Part shown: one piece after another, positions 1-17,619 of the stretch | How the letters are laid out: each line of letters starts with the position of its first letter | How positions within the stretch are numbered: the first letter of the stretch is position 1 | Assembly (NCBI RefSeq): GCF_032452875.1 | Contig: NC_083876.1 | Location: 27,564,001-27,628,000 of the forward strand | Source: Bos javanicus | Lineage: Eukaryota > Chordata > Mammalia > Artiodactyla > Bovidae | Length of the DNA stretch: 64,000 nt | Reading direction: 5' to 3' | The notes under the pieces: model-generated | What the model was told of the DNA's origin: nothing | Database searches by the model: none | The model's input: the letters and a program-made list of their open reading frames with translations, nothing else | Program-made: the position numbers and the translations under genes

Positions 1-1289
1 GACCCATTTGTTTTCAAAGAATACAGCATTGTTGGGGGGTTTTAAATGCATGACTGTTTTCGAGTGTATGCACTGATCAGAAAACAAAAGTCAGTATGAG
101 GACTCTTCACCACCCGCCCTGCAAACATTTAGGGCATGATGCTGGAAGAGGGAGTGTGGTTTTAGCTGTAGGATATGGTTTTAGCTGTAGGATACTCCTC
201 CTCAGCCATGGCTTCTAAAAGAAAGCGCTTCTACAGAGGCGCTCTCCCAGGCATTCTCAAGCTCCAGACATCCTTGAAACTGCCCACCTGGCATCCTCCT
301 GGCAGCAACAGCAGGTGGATTTGACTGAATTTCAAAGTTAAGGGCTGTGATTTTAGTTACCAAAACATAACTTCAAGCAGAACAAATAAAACATATTAAA
401 AAAAAAAAAAAGGCAAGCAGCTGAAAGCAAAGGTCCCTTCCATGTATTCATACTTTAACTATGGAATAATAATACTTGCTACTCTTAAATATCTTTATGT
501 ATTATTCTTTGGGAGATACCTTCTTCCAAAGTTAAGAGTTTCCATACCAAATTTTTAGCCATCAAGGATTGTTTAGATAACACTTTAATATTATTAACTT
601 TTAGATTGCATCATGAGTCTAGAGCAATATTCACTGATACATGTTCCTGAGAAGACTAGTTCCATGCAAGATTAATAGAGGATATGAGAAAAAGGGTTCC
701 TTGGTTTGTTTCAAACACTTTGTGTTCAAAGACTTGACAGGAATTAAGCTCAGGTTTCTTTAGTCCTGGACTTCTAGAAGCTGCAGAAACACTAGCACGA
801 ATCACGAGCCTTAGGATGTAGGAGAGAGGATGATGACTCTAGAGCCCCACGATGTATTTAATCTCACAGCTCATGTTCAGGGAGTATTTGATTTTGCAGG
901 ATTAGCACCCACAGAATGCAGTTTTCAAAATGCTGCCTGACCAAGCAGAATGCAGACTGGCTTCTGAAATCTAGGTTTAATTCTTAATGAACACTTAGAG
1001 TAGGTATATCACACACACAAGTATATTGTTTATCTATTTCAAGTCATTTGCCTCTACGATTGTAATCCTTATCCATATACTCCCTCCTAAAAATGATGAG
1101 CAGATGTTAAAAAAAAAAAAGTTTCTACAAAAGAAAAAAAAAAACAACAACTAATTTTTGCAACTAGGGCCACTGGTCAAATGATGCATAGGCACCTCTA
1201 CAACTATTCCCAGTCTCACTGGATGAACAGCTCTTAAAGTTTAAACTAGGAAGAACGACAAAGATTTTCTAGGCATCAGACGTAACACA

Positions 1290-1500
1290 GCAATGAAGCC
1301 TCACATGTGTGAAGCTCTTTCATGCAAACTTTCAGCACATTTTCTCAGATGCTCCTAAGCATTCTGTAGGGTAAATGGGTCAGGAATTATTTGCCCCACT
1401 TTTCAAAGGAGGAAACAGCACCAGGAATATAAATGGCTTGAGCAAAGTCACACTTATTTACTTGTCCTGTACAGACGCCCGAGACAGGGTATAGGAAACA
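1290..1500 (-). repeat. MIR SINE (antisense, degraded)
   Basis: The order of short motifs matches an inverted MIR: a segment reporting a count of 'cacattttctcag', then 'ggaggaaacagcacc', then 'gcaaagtcacac'. This corresponds to the MIR core and 3' part read backwards. It is divergent and the ends are approximate. Confidence 0.6.
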
Positions 1501-2348
1501 TGTGCCTTCTCACTAAGTCCAGTGCTTTCCCAGCATATTCCGTCCTCTCTCTCCCAGGCCTGTGCTTAGCACAGTGAGAAGCTATTCCAGAAATTCAGAC
1601 CGTGGGGCGAGATTGGCAAAGAGAAGCAGTTGAATGGACCAATTCCGCTCCAGCATTACTAGGCATAGAGGGTACAGACCAGAGGCACTAAGTCTTTTTC
1701 AGATTTTTCTCTCTTCATTGCAAAGACACAAATGCTGTGAAAAGAACCTCCTTTCCCCTTATTTAAATTTCTGAAAAGGACTAAGCTAGAAGTCAGAAAC
1801 AATCACACTTGATCCTGAAGAAAAGTTTTCTTTCCTGTCTGTAACAGGAAAAAGGAAGAAATGAGTTAATTATCTAGTTGGGTTGAAGAATTTTCAAAAC
1901 AGGTTCAGGCACTCCTGCAACACCATTAAGTAAAGACCTAAGTTCTAGGCCAGTAATTCTCAAAGTCTGACCTGTAGTGTCACCTTGGAGTCTTCAGAAA
2001 AGCAAATTTAAGAATCAGAAACACTGGGGTGGGCCTACTGACGTGTGGGAAAAGCCCTGAAGGTGAATTTGAGGTACACTCAAGTCCCAGAATTTTCTAT
2101 GATATTCAATGCAGTACATATTTTAAATAACCTATTACTTGGAGTTATTATTTCCAATAAAAATAATTTTAATGAATAGCCCCACCAATAATGGTCTAGA
2201 AGGACTTAGGATTTGAGACACATTAAAATATATATAAACAACAGGCAAATAATACTACCTTGCATTAACCATTCATCTGGCACTGGTTTCAAAAAGAACA
2301 GGAATTTGAGAAAAATGAATACATTTCTTCTTCCCATGGAATTGTTTT

Positions 2349-2484
2349 AGACGTATTTATTTGGCCGCACTGGGTCTTAGTGGTGGCATGTAGTTCTAGC
2401 TCCCTGACCAGGGATTGAACCTGGACCCCCTGCATAGGGAGCTCGGAGTCTTAGCCACTGGACGACCAGGGAAGTAGTCCCCCG
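2349..2484 (-). mobile_element. CHR-type cetartiodactyl SINE, antisense, with target duplication
   Basis: The antisense tRNA-derived CHR consensus is clear: 'tttatttggccgcactgggt', then 'ccctgaccagggattgaacc', and 'gccactggacgaccaggga' at the head. The 12-bp direct repeat tggaattgtttt at 2337-2348 and 2485-2496 flanks it exactly and marks the insertion. Confidence 0.85.
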
Positions 2485-2984
2485 TGGAATTGTTTTTAAA
2501 CATACCTATCAAAGTGTCCACATTCACAGTGGTCAGAAATGCAGAGCAGCTATAACACTTTTTAATCTACTTTTGAACAACGACAGAAATACAGCCTTAC
2601 TATGAGAAGTTATTTCTCTAGGGTAGAACTACAAGTGTGTTTTGCAGTGTTAGGACACATTCAAAATCTCGGAGGGACGATCAGGTATACTGACTCTGCA
2701 GGGACACCCTCTCCGGTTCTCTAGTCCACACATTGGCAGTTGCAAGTTGTGAAACCCCAAGTCCACCTGGTCCAGCCAGGTGTGGACAAGGGCCTGGCCT
2801 CAAGCCTCTTCTCCCAGCCTGCTGAGTCTCACATTGATTACAGTGTTGACAGGAAATCAGTAGGTGGATAATATGGCCTTTGTTAGTAAAACAAATGTAA
2901 GCTACTGATACGGTTTCATGCACCCTGGTGTACATAGATGTGTATGTGTAATGTATACAGCGGCACAACCTTCATCAGGCTTAA

Positions 2985-3170
2985 AGTCATGTTAGACTTG
3001 ACTTTGAATCCAAGCTCTACCACTTACTAAGGGGGTGACTTAAGTTGCCTGAACTTTCAGAACCTGTTTGCTTTTCTTTACAGAGGGGATATTAATATCT
3101 ATTACCTACCACACAGAATTAATGGAAAGGAATCAATGAAAAAAAGCACACTTTTTGTTTAGCATTAGAA
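2985..3170 (+). repeat. MIR SINE
   Basis: This matches the MIR core 'tttgaatccaagctctaccacttac', then 'ggtgacttaag', then 'cagaggggatattaatat', in sense order. It is ancient and the ends are approximate. Confidence 0.7.
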
Positions 3171-3414
3171 GTTCAGAAGTTTAGCATTTAGCCAGAAAGA
3201 GCTTCCAATAAATAGTAACCATTTTTATTATTTTTATAGTGTTTTACAAAGCTGGAATTTGAAAGCATAACAAATTATAAAAAATAATGTTTTTTTCAAA
3301 GTGCACATAACAGTTAGTTTACTTGTAAACTGTTCAAAAAAGAGTTTTTATGGGGTTCGAAGTTTACATGTAGGATCCAAAGTCATTTAAAAGGCAAAAA
3401 CTATTAGCATTTGG

Positions 3415-3530
3415 GACTTCCCTGGTGGTCCAGTGGTTAAGACTCTGTGCTTCCACTGCAGGGGGGCATAGGTTCAAACCCTGATTGGGGAACTAAGATC
3501 CCAAATGCTTCCCGGTGTGGCATGTATATA
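3415..3530 (+). mobile_element. CHR-type SINE
   Basis: It starts 'gggacttccctggtggtcca', continues 'gttaagactctgtgcttcc', and has the B-box-like 'ggttcaaaccctgattgggg' followed by 'aactaagatccca'. This is the standard CHR SINE body. It lies immediately before the Bov-A2 copy. Confidence 0.85.
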
Positions 3531-3542
3531 TATGCATTAGAT

Positions 3543-3822
3543 ATGAAGGCAATGGCACCCCACTCCAGTACTCTTGCCTGGAGAATCCCATGGACTGAGG
3601 AGCCTGGTGGGCTATAGTCCATGGGGTCGTGAAGAGTTGGACATGACTGAGTGACTTCAATTTCACTTTTCACTTTCATGCACTGGAGAAGGAAATGGCA
3701 ACCCACTCCAGTGTTCTTGCCTGGAGAATCCCAGGGACGGGGAGCCTGGTGGGCTGCTGTCTATGGGGTTGCACAGAGTCAGACACGACTGAAGCGACTT
3801 AGCAGCAGCAGCAGCAGCAGCA
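3543..3822 (+). mobile_element. Bov-A2 SINE (dimer) with (AGC)n tail
   Basis: Two Bov-A monomers are joined by the linker 'cacttttcactttcatgcactgg', and each ends in '...cgactga'. An AGC microsatellite terminates the copy. The direct repeat gcattagat at 3534-3542 and 3823-3831 brackets it. Confidence 0.9.
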
Positions 3823-3831
3823 GCATTAGAT

Positions 3832-9621
<5,790 letters not shown>

Positions 9622-10594
9622 TTCACTCGCTCGGTGCACACGCCGCGCCGCGGGCAGCGCCGCCCGCGGAGACGCGCCCGGGGCCCGCAGGGGCAGCAGC
9701 GGCAGCCTCGCAGCGCCGCCGCGCCCTCGGGCATCTGGCCGCGAAGTTTCGCCCCCGCCGCTCCCCGCGCCGGCTCGCCCCGCGCCCCCCCCGCCCCAGC
9801 GCGGCCGCCGCCCGACGCGCGCTCGCCCCGCGCTCTCCGCGCGCCGGCTCCGGGGGCGGCAGAAGCGCGTGCGGGGCGCTGCCCGCCTCCCTGCGCCGCC
9901 CGCGGCTCCTCCGCGCCCCGCGCTGCGGGGCCCGGCGGGCGGGGGGCGGAGCGCGGGCCGGGCGGGGGCGTCCGGGCTTCGCGGTCCCGGGCGGCGGCGG
10001 CTGCAGCGCGCCGTGATGCGGGGTCCGCGCCGCGTCCTGCAGCGGCGCTGCCCCTCCCTTCGCCCAGATGTGTTAATCCTCCTACAACAAATCCTTCAAC
10101 CTGCGCCCCGCCGCCCCCTCGCAGAACGTCGACTTCTTGCAGTCCGGCCGGGGCTACCGCCGAGGGGACTGTTGGCGGCCGCGGCAATGGGGACGCTGGG
10201 GTCCGCGGGGCGGAGAGTCCGAGTGGCCTGTCCGGAGCTTGCTGGGCTGGTGTCGGTCCTGCTCCCGCAACCGAGCCCGGAGCACTGCGCGCGAGTCAGC
10301 CGCTCGTGTGCGTGTGTCTGTGTTTGGGGAAAGGGGGACGAAGAGGAAGGTTAGGGACGGAGGACGGGTGATGAAATAGTGCACCCTGGCATCCCGGCCG
10401 TCCGGAGAGCCCGCGTGGCAGAAGGCTCGGAGGAGAAGGGACGCCGCGGTTGCCGACGCGCTACTAGCTGCGCCCGGCACCCGGCTCCCGGCTCCCAAGG
10501 ATCTGCAGGGGCCGGAGCGTGGAGAGTTACGGAACAGACCCTGCGCCGGAAAAGGCACCGGGTTGCTTCTGGAGTTGTGGGAAAACTGGGAACT

Positions 10595-10616
10595 GGGGTG
10601 GGTTGGGGGTGGGGGG
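10595..10616 (+). other. Predicted G-quadruplex motif in the CpG island
   Basis: Four G-runs (4, 3, 5 and 6 G) are separated by loops of T, TT and T. This fits the standard G-quadruplex pattern. It lies about 1.2 kb upstream of the NKAIN2 start. Confidence 0.7.
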
Positions 10617-10879
10617 CGCTTAGGGACGCAGTGAGTTCCCGTAGCTGCTTCAGACGTTTGTTTTCACTCGAGAAATGAGAGGATCTGAGACAGTTTCCGC
10701 ACTCAAGTATTTTAGCCTCAGGGGCCGTCCGGACTGGATGTGGATTCCCGGAGGTGGATGCGCCAGTCCCGGGTCTGGAACACCGGCCCAAAGCTGTGCC
10801 TCTGCTTCTTTAACCTGCGGAGAGACCCGCTTCGGAGCCCGCTGCTGCCACCTGCGGGTGGAGAGCTGAAGAACAGCGA

Positions 10880-11704
10880 AGCTGGCTGGTCCAGGTGGCG
10901 TCCCCAGGGGCTTGGGTGTCCGGATCCAAGGGTAGTTTGTTTTTTTGTGTTTTGTTTTTTTTTTTAATAGCCCTGAGATACTTGTTAAAGCATTCCTACC
11001 TTTCCCAGGAAATGAAGGTGTGGTGTAGAGATCCGCTGAGGTACTGAGTCGTTGGGATGAAGGAAAGAGAATGGTTTAAAAAATTTAAATAGCACGTGTC
11101 TTCCCACATCCCCTGAGAGTAAGACTGTTGAAAGCATATAAAGCAAAGAGCTTTCCCTAGCAAATGAAATTTGGCCCTACTGATAAAATAGTATTGTGTA
11201 GGATAATTTTATGCTGGGAACCACAAATACGGATCCCAAATGATTATTTCCTTTGAAGAAATATGACATATCAGAATGACGAAATAAAAAGAAATTGAAT
11301 AGGGCATAGGGACCCTAGTCCCAGAAGCCTGGAACTGATTGTCAGTTGGAGACAGCCAAAAAGATATTTGATTTTTTATATTTATAGAGCATGAGTATTT
11401 TGTTACTATACTGAAACGCCTACTTTTAATTACCCTATTTATAAATAAACTTTTCTCTGCAATGTGTCTTTCAACGTTTAATTAAATTATCAGAGCCCAA
11501 TATGTGCCCTTTCCCATGGAAGGGCCTAGCAAGCACAACACTTGGTGAAACTGAAGCCAGAGGTATTTGGTGGAAAATGTTTCTTTCAGCTGTTACTCTG
11601 TCTTTATACACAGTTTAGATGACCAGTAGAGGCTGGGAATGTAGGTATTTTGTAGGTAGGTATTGCCAAGCAAAAAGAAAACTGTAAATTAATACTCTCT
11701 AATG
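10880..11704. other. Unique upstream flank, no recognisable element
   Basis: This stretch holds T-runs near 10940-10970 and ordinary AT-rich sequence. I recognise no repeat or gene. Positions 11415-11449 are the original copy of a 35-bp segment repeated after the BovB at 11705-12195. Confidence 0.5.
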
Positions 11705-12195
11705 CTTGAAAAGCAGAGACATTACTTTGCCAACAAAGGTCTGTCTAGTCAAGGCTGTGCTTTTTCCAGTGGTCATGTATGGATGTGAGAGTTGGACTGT
11801 GAAGAAAGCTGAGCACCGAAGAATTAATGCTTTTGAACTGTGGTGTTGGAGAAGACTCTTGAGAATCCCTTGGACTTCAAGGAGATCCAACCAGTCCATT
11901 CTAAAGGAGATCAGTCCTGAATGTTCATTGGAAAGACTGATGCTAAAGCTGAAACTCCAGTACTTTGGCCACCTCATGCAAAGAGTTGACTCATTGGAAA
12001 AAAACTCTGATGCTGGGAATTGGGGGCAGGAGGAGAACGGGAGGACAGAGGATGAGATGGCTGGATAGCATCACTGACTCAATGGACATGAGTTTGAGTA
12101 AACTCCGGGAGTTGGTGATGGACAGGGAGGCCTGGCGTGCTGGGGTCCATGGGGTCGCAGAGAGTCAGACACAACTGAGCAACTGAACTGAACTG
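11705..12195 (+). mobile_element. BovB LINE, 5'-truncated 3' end
   Basis: It contains the end of the BovB reverse-transcriptase frame (products resembling MYGCESWTVKKAE and FELWCWRRLLRIPWTSRRSNQSILKEISPECSLE), then the 3' end with the (ACTGA)n tail. It is truncated to about 0.5 kb. The frame is broken near 12000 by an inserted A-run. It is followed by a 35-bp copy of sequence found 290 bp upstream of the element's 5' end. Confidence 0.93.
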
Positions 12196-12230
12196 AACGC
12201 CTACTTTTAATTACCCTACTTATAAATAAA

Positions 12231-12560
12231 GTTTTTTTATGCTTGAAGAATGCTTGAAGAAGCTGCTGCCATACTATGAAAAGCATTATGTTACATTTTA
12301 AAATTTATAATTGCAACAGTGTATTTCTGTGGCGTCATCTATAATCCTGCAATGGTTTCCCTGCAACCAGGCACAGCCCAGGTGGCCTTTAGGCTGCACG
12401 GGTAAGCAGATAGCATAATGCTGTCTGTAACTGAGTGTCAGCACCCCACCCATAGTCTTGGTATCCTTGCCATTTAGAACATGCCCATCTTCTTTCTGTA
12501 AGCACCTGGGACTGCTGCAGGCTTTTTCTGCCCACAGAAGGTGTTTGGCTGGGAGTGAAG
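12231..12560. other. Unassigned sequence between BovB and an LTR-like relic
   Basis: It begins with a repeated 'atgcttgaag' motif (12239 onward) related to the BovB 5' junction at 11702. The rest may be the 5' part of the adjacent old LTR, but I cannot show this. Confidence 0.3.
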
Positions 12561-12885
12561 GTACAGCCTCAAGAGCAACCCTCACCCAGTAATGGATGAG
12601 AGTCGGAGGATAAATTTCCCAACCTTCTCAGCCCAGAGATGTGAAACCCTGAGACGTGCTCTTGACTACATTATTAATTTCCTCACCAGCATGGAGCCCA
12701 TGGTGCCCACAGTTGCCCATGCTGGTAACCCACTCATCCACCCTCTGAATTAGCTTCTTTCCCTTCCCTGCCCCATCTCCCTGCTCCTCTACCAGTGCTT
12801 CCTGAGATCATCCAGAAATAAACCACTTCACTCAAATCCTGTGTCAGGGTGCTTCTGGAGAAGACCAGCAGAAGGCACTTTAAGG
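12560..12885 (+). mobile_element. Ancient LTR relic, probably ERVL class
   Basis: The 3' part has the layout of old ERVL-class LTRs: a pyrimidine-rich 'ccttccctgccccatctccctgctcc', then 'gagatcatccagaaataaaccact' with a polyadenylation signal AATAAA, then 'caaatcctgtgtcagggtgcttctgg'. The 5' boundary is uncertain. Confidence 0.5.
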
Positions 12886-13069
12886 GTTTTTATCCCTGAT
12901 CTGGCGTCATCGGCACAGTGTTCTCAGAAGAGAACCAGAGGCGTGTTCGGTGTTGCGCCCACCGCTGCACTTACTGTGTGCACCCACTGCCCTACGCGCT
13001 ACCCCTGATCATCTGGTTCATTACTCACAGGAAACTGGTGAGTTGTGCAATGCTCATTTTAAAGGCACC

Positions 13070-13155
13070 CTTGTGTATAGAGTTTTGTATTATCAGTGGT
13101 TTCAGACATCTGGGGGTCTTGGCACATCTCCCACAGATAAAGAGGAACTACTATT
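13070..13155 (+). mobile_element. Tigger DNA-transposon terminal fragment
   Basis: 'tatcagtggtttcagacatc', then 'tgggggtcttggcacatctcc', then 'cacagataaagaggaacta' is a degraded copy of the terminal region also seen at the end of the Tigger at 38848-39668. Confidence 0.6.
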
Positions 13156-13159
13156 TCTT

Positions 13160-14280
13160 GATCACAGATGCACGTGTTCTCTGTGGCAGAATTAAGAGTA
13201 TGGTGAAGGCATGTCTGTGAAACATCAAAATCTGCGTTTCTGTTCTCTCATATTGGTATTTTACTGTACTTACTTGTCAATATTTTAGTATTCCACACAG
13301 AAGTGATGACTTAAAATGTTTAGAAGGATGATGACACATATTTGTTCTCCTTTTTTCCCTAGCTTTATTGAGATCATACTTTATTATCTCTAAACTTCAT
13401 TCACATCACATTTTTTAGATAGCATATAGGCTATGCCTGCTTTATGAAAATATGCTGTAGAGGGGGAGACAGTTTCATTTCTTAAGGTGGTCGTGCCCTT
13501 CCTATTCCATTTCCTGTTATCTCTGGAGCCTTGGTGGAAAAGACTAAAGAGGTAATTCCTACTCTCCCACAGATGTGCATGAAGGAGAGAGAAACATCTC
13601 AAACTGGAATGGTGGTTGCACTTTCATTGAGAAATAAAGTCACATACTATTCAGCTCTATAATGTTCTCAGGGCTTTTGTTGACTAGTCTGCTGATACAA
13701 CTATTGTTAATTATTTCTGTGGGGAGGATGCCAAGGTCAGCCACATCTCCAAGACTGACCTTGGTATCCCAGGCTAAAGCATTTTCAAGGTTATTTCACA
13801 CCTGTTATCTCATTTATCTGCCTGATAGAATGTACTAGGTACATAGCCATGGAGTGAGTTGCCGTCTGCTCAACACTCAGTCACTTCAACAGGAGCAAAA
13901 GCTCAAGCCTGGCTTTAGTAATACCACTGAGAAATTTCACTCTGAGTTTTACTCGGTCTCCATTCATTATGGTTTGAAAACACAAAGGCAGCAATTAAAT
14001 TTTACAATTGTAAAACCAACAAATTAAATTGACTGTATATTTGTACAAACTTAGATTTTTTTTTCTTATTTGGAAAATAAACAGCTATTAGGAAACAATA
14101 TTTTCAAAATAAATTTAAAAAGAAAATAATCACTCATAATCCTTCCATCCAGAGGTAATCTTTTTGTCATTTTTGCACATTTCATTTTACAAAAATGGGA
14201 TTATATAATACATAATATATATGTAATCTAGTTTTTTCACTTAACAATAGATTAAGAACCTATGTCTAAATTATCAACTA
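13160..14280. other. No recognisable gene or element
   Basis: This is AT-rich sequence with only short meaningless open frames. Unclassified ancient repeats cannot be excluded. Confidence 0.4.
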
Positions 14281-14284
14281 TTAA

Positions 14285-14535
14285 ACTCATGGACTCTGCA
14301 GTCAGTATGACTGTATAATCCAAGCTCTGCCACTTATCAACTGTGTAACCTTCATCAAATTGCTTCACTCTCTGTATCTTAGTTTCTTTGTAAAAGGAGG
14401 CAGGGAGTTATAATGCATATATATCATAAGGTTGTTGGGAGTAGTAAGTAAAGCAGTATGTAAAGTTTTTAAAACAGTGCCTGGCCGATAGTTAATATTT
14501 TCCCATTGTTATTTATCATTATTCTGTATACAACA
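14285..14535 (+). repeat. MIR SINE
   Basis: A clear sense MIR: 'caagctctgccacttatcaa', then 'ctgtgtaacct', then 'aaattgcttcactctctgta', then 'ataaggttgttgggag', then 'aaaacagtgcctggccgata'. Confidence 0.85.
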
Positions 14536-14619
14536 TAGCTTTAATGGCTGCATAACATCCCAATGTAAGCAAATATCCCCATTATTTAATTCCTATCTTT
14601 TTCTTAGACTTACAAGTTT

Positions 14620-15132
14620 TATGGCAAGCAGACTAATGCACCCTCAAATAAGTCCACACAGTAATCCCTAGAACCTGTGAATATGCTACCTTAAGTGGCA
14701 AAAGAGATTTTTGAATATGTGATTACATTAGGAATCTTGAGATGGGAAGAGCAGCCTGGACTGTTGAGGCTTAATGTAACCAGTCAGCCCTTAAAAGCTG
14801 AGAACAGCTGGGAGGTGGGGAGAAAGAGAAGATAATGGGGTCAGGGAGATGCAAGGTGGAAAACATTCCACCCACCATTCCTGAATGTGTAGATGGAGAA
14901 AGTAGCTTATGATTCAAGGAAGGTAGGTGTGTCCTCTGGAAGCTAGAAAGGGTAGGAAACAGAATCTCTTGGCTTCCAGGAGGAAGACATTCATGCCTAC
15001 AACTGGATTTTAGCCAACTGAGACCCATGTTAGATCTCTGACCTAATACAAAACTGTAAGATAATTAATGTGCTATTTTTAAGCCAATAAATTTGTCTTA
15101 ATTTGTCATAGCAGCAGTAGAAAATCAATACA
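14620..15132 (+). mobile_element. ERVL-MaLR-type solo LTR (old)
   Basis: Its order of segments is that of MaLR-like LTRs: 'gaatatgctaccttaagtgg', 'aggaatcttgagatgggaag', 'cagggagatgcaaggtgg', 'gaagctagaaagggtaggaa', 'ttttagccaactgagaccca', and the end 'ctgtaagataattaatgtgc' with 'taagccaataaatttgtc' before 'agcagcagtagaaaatcaat'. No coding sequence is present. Confidence 0.7.
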
Positions 15133-15139
15133 ATTTGCT

Positions 15140-16105
15140 CCCAGTGTTTCAATATTATACATTTTATAACATTTAAATTTTTAGGCATATCATCACTTAC
15201 ATTTTGATTATTCCCTTATTATATATTTCTAGAGGTGAACTAGTGAGACAAAGAATGAGCAAAATCATGATGCTTTTTGATAAACAAATCCCAATTTCCT
15301 CAGAGGATTTCTACAGATTTACACCTGTAGGGAATGCACTTGCCAGTTCCCCTCTGCCTTTATCGGTATTGGACATTATCATTTTTAAAAAAACTTTTTC
15401 ACCTTCCATTTTAACTTGCATGTCTTTTATGCTGTGATTATTTATTAAATACCTAGCACATATGCTAAGATGAACTGTGGCCTAGAAATATATCACATTG
15501 ACTCTCATTTTCCTGTGATGATTCCTCTTGAAAGTTCAGGTCCATTTCTAATAATATTATCTAATGACAGATTCTATAGTACAGGCCATAGCAATAAGAA
15601 TCCATTTATCTCTGTGACCAAAATGCCGGCCTTCAGAGATGCTGATGAGCCAAGATGACAGATTATGCCATGATAAGGACGAAGAGCTGTGTTTGAGTAA
15701 CCAGCCATGTTTTTGTGTTAAATGCCATTTGAATTATATTTCTCTAAATTATTTTAATTGGTGATTTATGTGAATTTTACTTAGAAGATCAAGTAAAGTA
15801 CCATAAATATGCTGAGATTTTGGTAACTGTTTGCTGGAGAAAAACTGCATAGATTAGCTTGAATATTATTAACTTGAATATTTTATCATATTTACTATGA
15901 GATATTTTAAGGCATATTAATCAAATTATTTTATAAAAAGACTCAGTTATTATTTTATTAATTATCTCATAGAAAGACATGCAACTTTAGGAGAAAAATA
16001 TCTATCAGAGGTAAGAAAATCTGTATTGTCATCTTTTTATTTTCCTCTAAGTTGTATTGATTTTTTCCCTCAACATCAAGAATTGAGAAATAAGTATGAG
16101 GATAA
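15140..16105. other. No recognisable gene or element
   Basis: AT-rich sequence. The short open frames at 15204-15658 show no recognisable domain, start context or splice structure. Confidence 0.4.
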
Positions 16106-16109
16106 GCTA

Positions 16110-16690
16110 GGAGCTCTAGTTGCTATTTTTGTGTAACAATCTACTCCGAACATAATGGCTTTGAACAGTGATTTTATTATGCTCAAGGGTTCTATAGGTC
16201 AGGAATTTGGAGAGGGTTCACTGGGGAAAGTGTCTCAGCTCCCCACTGTCTGGGCCTTCAGCTGGAAAGACTTTTAAGATGGGATAGCTCTGTGGTTGGG
16301 GCAGAGATCACCTGAAGACTCACACACTCACAAGACTGGCACCTGGGCTGGAAGGACTTGAAGGCCTGGAAGGTGGAGATCACTACATGTGGCCTCTCTT
16401 GTAGCTGGGCTTCCTCAAAGCACGGCTGCCTCAGAGTGGCCATGGCACTTCTTACATGGCCGTCGAGGGCGCCAAGCACAAGCTTCCAGCATACGAGGCA
16501 GAAGCTGCACTTGCTTTTATCACCCTGCCTCAGAAGTCCCCCAGCTCCACTCCCACCACAGTCTATTGGTTCCAAGGAAGTCACAAGTCCACTCTACTTA
16601 AAGAGGAATGGGACATCTAGGTGCCCACCCTCATGAATGGAGGAATGTCAAAAAAGGCAAGGGACAAGTTTTCAAACCTCTGTTTTAAAA
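16110..16690 (-). mobile_element. ERVL-MaLR-type LTR, antisense
   Basis: This is the antisense layout of an MLT1-like LTR: 'gtgtaacaatctactccgaa', then 'aatggctttgaacagtgatt', then 'ctataggtcaggaatttgga', then 'gagatcacctgaagactcac', then 'tcacatggccg'-like and 'ggcagaagctgcacttgctt', then 'ggaagtcacaagtcc', then 'gaatggaggaatgtcaaa'. Confidence 0.65.
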
Positions 16691-17394
16691 ACTGAATTAT
16701 AATTAAAGGGAACTTAATATTTCCTGAAAATTGAAATAAGTAAAAATTTAAATGTAGACATCAATGCTATTTTGTCACAGTAAAAACAGTTAGCTTGATA
16801 CTAATATCTCAGAGAAACCAGTTGATTGAATATGAAAGAAAGTGATGCTCTGAATTAACTAGAATAAGAATTGATTAATGGTCATTTGACTTTGGGTTTC
16901 AATTTCGTGGAGAAGGGAAGAATATATTTCATCCACTCAAAGGACTTCACATTCTCAAAAGCCAGTTAAAAGCTGAGATTCATTTCCTACAGTTATGAGA
17001 TGAGGAGTAGAGTATTTAAACCATTAAATAGGGTAATACTAAACAAATGATTAGTTTTTGGTGAGGCAATGGTAATATGTACTCTACATATTTTTCTATG
17101 CAATTAAGATTCATTGCATGGCTTGAAAGTATCTTTCCTGATAATGTAGTTACTGTTCAATTTCTTTATGTGCTATGCGTTCCCCAGTTTATACTTCTAC
17201 AACCCTAATAAATACAAATTTAATACAATATTAGAAAGTAACAAAGAGAAATGTTAGGAAAATACAGTGTACTTACTAACAATAGGATTAATTCAAAATC
17301 CTTACACGGTGGTATGTTTTGAGCTTCTGAAGGGAAAAAAAATAAATCCCTAAACACAGTCGTGTCTTTTTATAGTTAAGATGTTCAGTACTAT
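16691..17394. other. No recognisable gene or element
   Basis: AT-rich sequence without domains, RNA genes or repeats that I can name. Confidence 0.4.
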
Positions 17395-17613
17395 AAATGT
17401 GTGCTCAGTCACTTCAGTCATGTCCAGTTCTTTGTAACTCCATGAACTGTAACCCATCAGCCTCCTCTGTCCATGGATTTTCCCAGCAATAACCCTGGAA
17501 GGGTTGCCATTTCCTCCTCCAGGGAATCTTCCCACACAGGGATCAAACCAGGGTCTCCTGAGTCTCCTGAATTAGCAGGCAGAGTTTTTACCACTGAGCC
17601 ACCTGGACAGCCA
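17395..17613 (-). mobile_element. Bov-tA SINE, antisense
   Basis: The Bov-A part (17395-17520) is followed by the antisense tRNA-derived head 'gggatcaaaccagggtctcc', 'agcaggcagagtttttacca', 'ctgagccacctgg'. The copy is moderately diverged. Confidence 0.88.
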
Positions 17614-17619
17614 ATGTTT

